Of a stretch of 10,551 nt of DNA, positions 1 through 5,449 are shown one piece after another. The DNA is taken from contig DASZMJ010000462.1 of NCBI GenBank assembly GCA_035551935.1, positions 1 through 10,551 of the forward strand, in the 5' to 3' direction. A program made the translations under genes and the position numbers. The stretch's first letter is position 1, and the number at the start of each line of letters is the position of its first letter. The stretch comes from DASZMJ01 sp035551935 (GTDB taxonomy: Bacteria; Planctomycetota; Planctomycetia; Isosphaerales; Isosphaeraceae). The notes below the pieces were generated by a model. It was not told the origin of the DNA. It ran no database searches and saw only the letters and a program-made list of their open reading frames with translations.

Positions 1-498
1 CACGCCGGCCATCGCGTACGACATCTGGATCAGTCGCCGCTGATTGACCACCGAGTCGACCTCGACCTTCGTCAGGTCGCCGACCGCCTTCGCCTCGATC
101 GCGGCCAGGAACGCCTCGGGCAATTCCTCTCGGTGGCGGCGGAGGTCGAGGTAATTGATCAGGCTATTCTTGAAGGATGGGTCGGTTTCCTCGATCGTCC
201 GCGCCGCGTAGAAGCTGTTCACGCTCCGGATCGCCGGCAGCGCGATCTTCTTGAACAGGAACGCCAGTCCCCCGGCCAGGCCGACCGCCAGGATCACCTG
301 CCGCACGAAGAGGGGCAGGCCGACCATGTGGTCGAGCACGACCTCCAGCAGCAGGACCCCCAGCCCCACCGCCAGCAGGCTGACGCCCGCGGTCAAGATG
401 TCGGTCATCTTGATCCGGAGCCGGGTCTGCCGGAGCTGGTGGTCGATGTATTGCTCGTAGTCGAGCAACTGTCCGTACGGCTGCGTCCCCAGGGCCAT
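1..498 (-). CDS. Multi-pass membrane protein, N-terminal part (cut by window edge)
   Basis: This open frame begins with ATG at 498 and runs without a stop to the window edge (166 codons), so the C-terminus is missing. It starts MALGTQPYGQLLDYEQY. Two hydrophobic helices are visible at about residues 34-55 and 64-83, followed by a soluble stretch containing ARTIEETDPSFKNSL (about 99-113), and the last visible residues (MSYAMAGV) may open a third helix. Two N-terminal helices followed by an 'AR.IE...P....N.L' segment recall DUF4175-like large membrane proteins, which in planctomycetes often lie near MoxR ATPase and DUF58 genes. That link is from memory of the family's look and is weak. The start is supported by a purine-rich ribosome binding site 8 nt upstream and a TATAAT box about 45 bp upstream. 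It is divergent from the PQQ-like gene. Coding sense is secure; function is unknown. Confidence 0.75.
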   Translation of the reverse strand, partial: MALGTQPYGQLLDYEQYIDHQLRQTRLRIKMTDILTAGVSLLAVGLGVLLLEVVLDHMVGLPLFVRQVILAVGLAGGLAFLFKKIALPAIRSVNSFYAARTIEETDPSFKNSLINYLDLRRHREELPEAFLAAIEAKAVGDLTKVEVDSVVNQRRLIQMSYAMAGV

Positions 499-505
499 GG
501 CGCAG

Positions 506-513
506 TCTCCCTC
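506..513 (-). promoter_or_regulatory. Ribosome binding site of the left-edge membrane protein
   Basis: On the minus strand this reads GAGGGAGA, leaving 8 nt before the ATG at 498. It supports that start codon. Confidence 0.6.
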
Positions 514-541
514 GCGAGCGGCTCATCCGACCGGCTTCTCC

Positions 542-547
542 ATTATA
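542..547 (-). promoter_or_regulatory. Putative -10 box (TATAAT) for the left-edge gene
   Basis: The minus strand has a perfect TATAAT at 547-542 in an otherwise GC-rich region, about 44 bp before the ATG at 498. This would give a leader of roughly 35 nt. No good -35 lies at 16-18 bp spacing (the candidates read TCCTTC or TTCCTT), so either an activator helps or the -35 is poor. The palindrome at 577-594 sits just upstream, where an activator or repressor could bind. Confidence 0.4.
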
Positions 548-576
548 TACGCCCCTCGCGCCCGGAAGGAACGAGA

Positions 577-594
577 TTCGGACGATTGTCCGAA
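577..594. promoter_or_regulatory. 18-bp palindrome, possible operator
   Basis: TTCGGAC (577-583) and GTCCGAA (588-594) are perfect inverted 7-mers around GATT. The site lies between two divergent genes and roughly 40-60 bp upstream of the expected start site of the minus-strand transcript, a usual place for a dimeric regulator. As RNA it would be a short hairpin followed by AAAA. No regulator gene is next to it and no second copy was seen, so an operator role is inference. Confidence 0.35.
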
Positions 595-684
595 AAAGCC
601 GCCTCCCGGGTCGTCCCCTAATGTTTCCGGAGATCGGCAGAATCCCTCCAAGGTGACCGGCCGCGACGTTGATCTCCGTGGATC

Positions 685-701
685 CGCGGCCGGGGGCCGC
701 G
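685..701 (+). other. GC-rich hairpin in the leader of the PQQ-like gene
   Basis: CGCGGCC (685-691) and GGCCGCG (695-701) form a perfect 7-bp stem with a GGG loop, ending 15 nt before the ribosome binding site of the gene at 733. It could affect message stability or translation. It could also be chance, since the region is very GC-rich. Confidence 0.3.
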
Positions 702-716
702 ATGGCACGTTGCATC

Positions 717-723
717 GAGGGGG
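717..723 (+). promoter_or_regulatory. Ribosome binding site of the PQQ-like gene
   Basis: GAGGGGG lies 9 nt before the ATG at 733 and supports that start. No convincing plus-strand -35/-10 pair was found between 499 and 716. Confidence 0.55.
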
Positions 724-732
724 AATTCCATC

Positions 733-2565
733 ATGAGGTTTTCGGTTCGACGGGCGTTGACGGCGGTCGTTCTGGGTGCGGGCCTGGCGCCGGGCACGGC
801 CGGGGCGCAGGACTGGCCGATGTACAACCATGACGTCCTCGGCACCCGCTACAACCCGGCGGAGACGGCGATCGGCAACGAGAACGCGGGCAAGATCGTC
901 GAGAAGTGGCGGTTCCCGGCCAAGGGGTCGGACGAGGAGATCGGCGTGATCCACGCGACGCCGGTCGTCGTGGGGGGCTACGTCTACTTCGGCACCACGA
1001 CGCACGACCCGACGTTCTTCAAGCTGGCCCCCGACGGCAAGGTCCGCTGGTCGTACCGCAACCCGGCGTACGTGAAGAAGCCGGCGCAACCCGAGACCCG
1101 GCCGAGCGGTGAGAAGACGCCGATCGTGCGGCTCCAGCCGTCGGACGAGGGTGGGATCCTCGCCTCGGCGCTCGTGACCGAGGACTCCGTCTACTTCGGC
1201 GACCTCGGGGGCTGGTACTATGCGCTGGATCGCAAGACCGGCGCGGAACGCTGGAAACTGAACCTCCGCGGCAAGGAGTTCCCCGGCGCCCATCCGCTCT
1301 ATCTGTCGATCGCGTCGCCGATCCTGGTCGACGGCAAGCTGATCATCGGCGGCGGCACGCTCGAGCAGCTCATCGCCGCGATCCCCGGTTACAAGGGCTG
1401 CACCGGCCGCGGCTTCGTCGCCGCGCTGGAGCCGAAGACGGGGCACGTCCTCTGGAAGTACGACGTCGGCCCCAAGCCCGAGCCGCTCGACCCGCCGATC
1501 ACGATCAAGGACAGCTTCGGCTCCCACACCTGGTATTTCGGGCCGGCGACCAGCTCGGTGTGGAGCACCCCCTCGTTCGACGCCGGCTCCGGCACGATCT
1601 TCTTCGGCACCGACGTCAACACCGCGCCCCGGCGGCCGACCACCGACAACCCCAACCTCTCCACGCGCGAGTCGTGCGCGGTCATCGCCCTGGACGTCCG
1701 CGACGGCGCCGAGAAATGGGTCACGCAGATCAATCCCGGCGACGTCTGGACCAACGCCATGCGGTCCTACGACCCGAAGGAGGGCCGGTACAAAGACCAG
1801 TCGATCGGCGACACCCCCAAGGTCTACTCGATCGCGGTCGAGGGCAAGCCCACGAGGGTGGTCGGCGTCGGCTGCAAGAACGGCGGGTTCTACGTCCTCC
1901 GGGCCGACGACGGTCGCATCCTGGACCACACCCCGATCTACAACGGCCCGCCGTCGTATCCGCTCACGCCGAAGCCGGACCGGCGGATGCTCGCGTTGCC
2001 GAGCGCCATCGGCGGCCTCCAGACCGGCTGCGCGACGGATGGCAAGACGATCTTCACGAACGGGATCGATGCGCTGCGATTGGCGGAGGTGGAGACCATC
2101 GACGGCAAGGGCGTCTCGACGTTCATGAAGGAGCACGGGCCGATCTCGGGCGGTCGCGTGGTGGCCCTGAGCCTCGACACGAAGGCCGAGCATTGGCGGC
2201 ACGACCGCCCCACGGTCGCCAAGCTCGGCGGGCCGCCGCCGAAGCCCGTCTTCACCGACTGCGGCGACCCGGTCGGCTCGGGGATCGCCGTCGCCAACGG
2301 CGTCGTCTACTTCACCGGGGTCGCCAGCGGCAAGCTCGTCGCGCTCGACGCCGACTCGGGCGCCCTGCTCAAGGAGGTCGTCCTCGGCCCCGTCTGGTCC
2401 GGCCCCTCCGTCTCCCGCGGCCGCGTCTACGCCGGCACCGGCAACACCCAGTTCACGCCCTCGGACTTCGAGGCCTTCCTCCCCAAGAAGTACACCGGCG
2501 TCCTCTACTCCTTCGGCTTGCCCGGCGAGGACGAGGTCGATCGCCTCGGCGCGGGCAAGGAGTGA
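733..2565 (+). CDS. Exported PQQ-binding-like beta-propeller protein
   Basis: This 610-residue protein has a Sec-type signal peptide (MRFSVRRAL, a hydrophobic core, likely cleavage after TAGA at residue 25), so it should act outside the cytoplasmic membrane. The mature start WPMYNHDVLGTRYNP (28-42) is typical of quinoprotein alcohol dehydrogenase-like propellers. Repeated blade signatures of the type 'ALD.kTG...W' occur near 164-174 (ALDRKTGAERW), 231-241 (ALEPKTGHVLW), 319-329 (ALDVRDGAEKW) and 537-545 (ALDADSGAL). VWSTPSFDAGSGTIFFGTD (276-294) also resembles PQQ-type and polyvinyl-alcohol dehydrogenase-like proteins. No CXXCH haem c motif is present and no adjacent-cysteine pair was seen, so an electron-relay domain is absent. 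It may be a quinoprotein using a separate cytochrome, or a non-catalytic propeller. The gene stands alone on its strand, converging on the WD40 gene. The fold is confident; the substrate is unknown. Confidence 0.88.
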   Translation: MRFSVRRALTAVVLGAGLAPGTAGAQDWPMYNHDVLGTRYNPAETAIGNENAGKIVEKWRFPAKGSDEEIGVIHATPVVVGGYVYFGTTTHDPTFFKLAPDGKVRWSYRNPAYVKKPAQPETRPSGEKTPIVRLQPSDEGGILASALVTEDSVYFGDLGGWYYALDRKTGAERWKLNLRGKEFPGAHPLYLSIASPILVDGKLIIGGGTLEQLIAAIPGYKGCTGRGFVAALEPKTGHVLWKYDVGPKPEPLDPPITIKDSFGSHTWYFGPATSSVWSTPSFDAGSGTIFFGTDVNTAPRRPTTDNPNLSTRESCAVIALDVRDGAEKWVTQINPGDVWTNAMRSYDPKEGRYKDQSIGDTPKVYSIAVEGKPTRVVGVGCKNGGFYVLRADDGRILDHTPIYNGPPSYPLTPKPDRRMLALPSAIGGLQTGCATDGKTIFTNGIDALRLAEVETIDGKGVSTFMKEHGPISGGRVVALSLDTKAEHWRHDRPTVAKLGGPPPKPVFTDCGDPVGSGIAVANGVVYFTGVASGKLVALDADSGALLKEVVLGPVWSGPSVSRGRVYAGTGNTQFTPSDFEAFLPKKYTGVLYSFGLPGEDEVDRLGAGKE

Positions 2566-2586
2566 TCCCGATACGAACGACGCCCT

Positions 2587-2653
2587 GCCCCGTAGGGCGT
2601 GTGCAACACGCCGTCCCGACCGAAGACGGCGTGTTGCACACGCCCTACGGGGC
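2587..2653. repeat. REP-doublet-like inverted repeat 1 (29-bp arms, GTAG foot)
   Basis: The left arm 2587-2615 and right arm 2625-2653 are perfect reverse complements over 29 bp around a 9-nt loop (2616-2624). Each arm holds its own small hairpin: after GTAG (2592-2595) come GGCGTGT, loop GCA, and ACACGCC (2596-2612). The two units face each other with GTAG at the outer ends. This is the layout of REP doublets (REPINs). The element sits 21 bp after the stop of the PQQ-like gene and 10 bp after the stop of the convergent WD40 gene, so its RNA could end or protect both messages. No T-run follows on either side, so it is not a classical intrinsic terminator. Confidence 0.9.
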
Positions 2654-2663
2654 CCTCTCGAAG

Positions 2664-3860
2664 TCAGGGCCGGCGCTCGAACTCCGCGTCCCAGACATTG
2701 AGTGGCTCGTTAGCACCGCCGCTGGCGATTCGCAAGCCGTGGGGCAGAAAGGCGACGGCGCGCACGTTCCCCCAGGGGCCGGCGACGGCGCGGACGTTCC
2801 CCCGGGGGCCGGCGAACTTCGCGATCGTGCGGCCCTTGGCCGCGTCCCAGACTCGGACGAAGCCGTCGTCGCCGACGGTGACGAAGCGAGAGCCGTCGGG
2901 GCTGTAGGCCAGGAAGCGGACGCTCTGGTGGATCTTCTCGTCGAACGTCGCGATGACCTCGCCGGTGTCGAAGTCCCAGAGCCTCGGCCTTCCGTCCGCG
3001 AAGCCGAGGATGCGCCGGCCGTTGGGACTTAGGGCGTAGACATAACTCCCGATGATCCCCGTGTGCAGGGTCATCGAGCGCTGGCTCGGGAGGTCCCAGA
3101 GTTTCAGGACCATCTCGCGGGTCTTCATGGCGAGCTCGAGGTCGGGCTTCGAGTCGCAGAGCGCGATGACCCTGGTCAGGTCGGCGCTGAAGCGGCTGGC
3201 GAAGCGGCCGGCCGTCTCACCGCCGGATTCGGACCGGTTCGCCGCGAGGGTGAGCGTGTTCTCGCCGTCGGGGAGCCGCCAGCGCCGCACGATGAACGCG
3301 CCGCCGAGCGTGACGAGCTCGTCCCGGCCGAAGCCGATCGACCGGATGCCCTCGTTGTACGTCTCCAGGCGGAGGACCTCACGTTTCGACGCGATGTCCC
3401 AGACGCGGAAGGTCGGGGTCACGGCGGATGTGACCCAGAATCGCGCACGGAAGCCGGGGCGGCCCTCCATGGGCGCCCGGTCCATGTCGATCATTGTCGG
3501 CGTGGTGCCCTCGCGGATCGCGGCGGCCAGTTGCTTGCCGTCGGGGCTGAAGGCCAGGGCCGTGACCGGCAAAGAACGCCGGACGAAGGGCGAGAGCGTC
3601 GCGATCGCCCGCCCGGTGGCGGCATCCCAGACCATGACGGTGTGGTCCCGGCTGCCGGTGGCGAGGAGGGTGCCGTCGCGGCTGAACGCGACGACCTCGA
3701 TCCGTTCCTTCGTCTCTTTCAGCTCGCGGACGGCCGGCTTCGGCGGATCGGCCGGGGCCGTGGCTGGTTCGTCGCCCCGAGCCGAGCGGCCAGGGCCGGG
3801 CCCGATCGCGAGGACCGTCGCCAGGCCGATCGTGAACATCGAGCCGAAGACCGATCGCAT
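2664..3860 (-). CDS. Exported WD40-repeat beta-propeller protein
   Basis: This 398-residue protein begins MRSVFGSMFTIGLATVLAIG, a signal peptide with likely cleavage near residue 29, followed by a short Pro/Ala linker. Seven WD-like units end at VMVWDA (75-80), FRVWDI (151-156), VRRWRL (191-196), LKLWDL (252-257), PRLWDF (292-297), VRVWDA (335-340) and LNVWDA (387-392). That fits one complete seven-bladed propeller used as a protein-binding scaffold, probably outside the cytoplasm. Several blades carry the usual 'FSPDG' strand. In the last unit the segment GNVRAVA occurs twice because of an in-frame 30-bp duplication. There is no kinase or protease domain, although WD40 is often fused to these in planctomycetes. 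The start has a GGGGGTGA site just upstream. It is the second gene behind the deacetylase-like gene (41-bp gap), a likely operon. The binding partner is unknown. Confidence 0.88.
   Translation of the reverse strand: MRSVFGSMFTIGLATVLAIGPGPGRSARGDEPATAPADPPKPAVRELKETKERIEVVAFSRDGTLLATGSRDHTVMVWDAATGRAIATLSPFVRRSLPVTALAFSPDGKQLAAAIREGTTPTMIDMDRAPMEGRPGFRARFWVTSAVTPTFRVWDIASKREVLRLETYNEGIRSIGFGRDELVTLGGAFIVRRWRLPDGENTLTLAANRSESGGETAGRFASRFSADLTRVIALCDSKPDLELAMKTREMVLKLWDLPSQRSMTLHTGIIGSYVYALSPNGRRILGFADGRPRLWDFDTGEVIATFDEKIHQSVRFLAYSPDGSRFVTVGDDGFVRVWDAAKGRTIAKFAGPRGNVRAVAGPWGNVRAVAFLPHGLRIASGGANEPLNVWDAEFERRP
2751..2810 (-). repeat. Tandem 30-bp duplication inside the WD40 gene
   Basis: Units 2751-2780 and 2781-2810 match at 28 of 30 bases, differing at 2763/2793 and 2774/2804. 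Both begin GGCGACGGCGCG or nearly so. The length is a multiple of three, so the protein gains ten residues (GPRGNVRAVA then GPWGNVRAVA, residues 351-370) and stays in frame. One of the two changes alters an amino acid (R353 against W363). It appears to be a recent slippage or unequal-crossover event. Confidence 0.85.
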
Positions 3861-3863
3861 GAT

Positions 3864-3871
3864 TCACCCCC
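3864..3871 (-). promoter_or_regulatory. Ribosome binding site of the WD40 gene
   Basis: The minus strand reads GGGGGTGA, then ATC, then the ATG at 3860. The G-run is 6 nt from the start, so spacing is short but usable. It supports translation from the shared message with the upstream gene. Confidence 0.45.
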
Positions 3872-3901
3872 GCGCCGGGAGACTGTCGGGACAGGGCCCG
3901 C

Positions 3902-5290
3902 TCACGATGTCTTGAGGACGAACTGCGACTCACCGCGGGGCAGATCGACGCAGGCGATGAGGTCGCGGCCCTTGCGGGTCCAGGTGGACGACTCCAGCTT
4001 GAGCGTGTCCTTGACCTCGCGGAGAGTGATGCGGCCGTCGCCGGCCACAAACGTCGGGACCCCCTCGGGCCGATCGGCGATGCGCAGCGTGAACGAGGGA
4101 CAGGCGAAGGGGGCGTGGAGGGAGATCGAGTCGGCGCGCGTCTCGATGCGGGTGAGCTCGCGGGCAGCCCAGTAGCGGGCGATGGAGGAGAGCTTCATCC
4201 AGGCGAGGTGGTCGAAGTGGGACTCGAGGCGGTCGACGACCTTCTGGAAGATCGAGAACCCGACCTCGTCGCCGTTGAAGTAGAAGCCGGGCCAGTGGCC
4301 GACGAGGATGGTGGGCTCGCCGCGGCGGATGACCTCGGCGAGGCGGCCGGACTTGCCGTCCTCGGTGAGGAACCGGTCGGCCGAGCCGGGGGTCAGGCCG
4401 TCCCAGCCGCCGAACCAGTCGCCGGTGCAGCCGATGATCGAGACCACGCAGCGCGGGTCGGGGCCGTCGAGGCCGCTGGCGTTCTCGACCCGAGGCGCGA
4501 CGCTCTCGTCGCCGGTGAAGAGGTGCCGGAAGTAGTGCGGGACCTCGGCGCCGAAGACGTCGCGCAACGCCTGCAACGAACCGAGCGAGAGGGCCGGCAA
4601 GGCATTGTTGCCGAAGCCGCCGGGGGTGGTGATCCCCTCGCAGGTGATGCCGACGTTCTTGAGGATGCGGAGGGCATACGCCATGTAGTCGCCGATCTGG
4701 TCGGCCGACTTGCCGCGGGTCCAGCCCCAGTTCTCCATGTGGTCGGCGTCGCGCTCGGGGTAGGGGCGGCCGGTCCTGGCGTCGATGACCCAGGTGTGGC
4801 TGACCATCTCGGGGTGGATGTCCCAGTCGGGCATCATCGCGGAGCGGACGAGATCCACGCTTTCCTTCAGCTCACGCTTCGACCACCCGGGCATGTCGCG
4901 GTCGAGCCAGCCGACGCAGGCGGGGTGGGGGATCAGGCTGTACTTGCCCTTGACGCCGTGCTCGTGGCACCACTCGCCGAAGACGCGGACGAACCTGTCG
5001 GGGATCTCGCGCGGGAGGGCCTTCCAGGGCTGGCGATACTGGCTCGGGAAGACCTCGGCGAACTGCGGGATGCAGAAGTGGGCGAGGTTGACCAGGCAGG
5101 TGGAGTCGTCGACGATCAATGCGACCGGGACCCGCCCCCTCGGGTTGAGGACCTCGACCCCCTCCGCCCTCTTCGGCCGCTCGCCCGGCCCCTGCGCGTG
5201 CGACCCGGCCGTCAACGCCCCTCCCAGGCCCGCGCCGGCGAGGCCGAGGGCCGTCGTCTTCAAGAACTGCCGCCTGGAATCGGGCCGCAT
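3902..5290 (-). CDS. Tat-exported polysaccharide deacetylase-like protein
   Basis: The protein has 462 residues from the ATG at 5290, chosen because GGGAGGA lies 5 nt upstream and because a twin-arginine signal follows at once (SRRQFLK, residues 5-11, then a hydrophobic stretch; likely cleavage near GSHA, 29-32). It is therefore exported folded. The body resembles the CE4/NodB-like deacetylase barrel: VALIVDDS (56-63) in the place of TFDDG, HPEMVSHTW (159-167) in the place of the metal-binding histidine motif, ITTPGGFGN (220-228) near the usual RxPxG, and ILVGHWPG (328-335) as a late histidine motif. The canonical HxxxH and RxPxG residues are not all conserved, so the substrate or even the activity may differ. 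The last 75 residues or so look like a separate beta domain. It precedes the WD40 gene by 41 bp. The deacetylase assignment is moderate; the Tat signal is strong. Confidence 0.75.
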   Translation of the reverse strand: MRPDSRRQFLKTTALGLAGAGLGGALTAGSHAQGPGERPKRAEGVEVLNPRGRVPVALIVDDSTCLVNLAHFCIPQFAEVFPSQYRQPWKALPREIPDRFVRVFGEWCHEHGVKGKYSLIPHPACVGWLDRDMPGWSKRELKESVDLVRSAMMPDWDIHPEMVSHTWVIDARTGRPYPERDADHMENWGWTRGKSADQIGDYMAYALRILKNVGITCEGITTPGGFGNNALPALSLGSLQALRDVFGAEVPHYFRHLFTGDESVAPRVENASGLDGPDPRCVVSIIGCTGDWFGGWDGLTPGSADRFLTEDGKSGRLAEVIRRGEPTILVGHWPGFYFNGDEVGFSIFQKVVDRLESHFDHLAWMKLSSIARYWAARELTRIETRADSISLHAPFACPSFTLRIADRPEGVPTFVAGDGRITLREVKDTLKLESSTWTRKGRDLIACVDLPRGESQFVLKTS

Positions 5291-5295
5291 CGGCG

Positions 5296-5302
5296 TCCTC
5301 CC
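5296..5302 (-). promoter_or_regulatory. Ribosome binding site that fixes the start of the deacetylase-like gene
   Basis: The minus strand reads GGGAGGA with 5 nt to the ATG at 5290. The frame stays open upstream to 5398, inside the inverted repeat, but that extension has no comparable site and would bury the Tat signal. The start at 5290 is therefore preferred. Confidence 0.7.
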
Positions 5303-5372
5303 GCACGACCTCCGGGGATGGAACCCCGCCGATTGTAGGAGGGCCGGGGCCGGACCGCAACGACGCCCGACC

Positions 5373-5446
5373 GCCTTCGTAGGGTGGGCACCGCCCACCT
5401 TCTGATGATGATATAAGAAGGTGGGCGGTGCCCACCCTACGAAGGC
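5373..5446. repeat. REP-doublet-like inverted repeat 2 (31-bp arms, GTAG foot)
   Basis: Arms 5373-5403 and 5416-5446 are perfect reverse complements over 31 bp, around a 12-nt AT-rich loop (gatgatgatata). Inside each arm, GTAG (5379-5382) is followed by GGTGGGC, loop ACC, and GCCCACC (5383-5399). The foot, stem length (7 bp) and loop length (3 nt) are the same as in the element at 2587-2653, while the stem sequence differs. The right arm ends 3 bp from the stop codon of the LysM gene, and the left arm ends 82 bp before the start of the deacetylase-like gene. On the minus strand it would form a very stable hairpin between these two cistrons, separating or attenuating them. Confidence 0.9.
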
Positions 5447-5449
5447 TCG

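Noticed and set aside
523..2202. Long open frame antisense to the PQQ-like gene (559 codons)
   Set aside because: It is Arg/Pro/Ala/Gly/Asp-rich without family motifs and mirrors a well-supported gene; high GC keeps complementary frames open.
2587..2653. Classical rho-independent terminator
   Set aside because: The stem is strong, but no T-run follows on either strand and the nested GTAG-footed units point to a REP-type element instead.
1560..3032. Plus-strand frame overlapping the PQQ-like gene end and the WD40 gene
   Set aside because: It is a frame-shifted reading of the PQQ-like gene that then runs through the inverted repeat; composition is Arg-rich with no domain.
3063..4175. Plus-strand frames opposite the WD40 and deacetylase-like genes
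   Set aside because: Shadow frames with no motifs, no ribosome binding site and atypical composition.
5335..5360. Possible third GTAG-footed unit upstream of the deacetylase-like gene
   Set aside because: GTAG at 5335-5338 is followed by a G/C-rich stretch that does not form the 7-bp stem with 3-nt loop.
5291..5398. N-terminal extension of the deacetylase-like protein to 5398
   Set aside because: It begins with a GTG in the inverted repeat and would place 36 residues before a Tat signal; the ATG at 5290 has a strong ribosome binding site.
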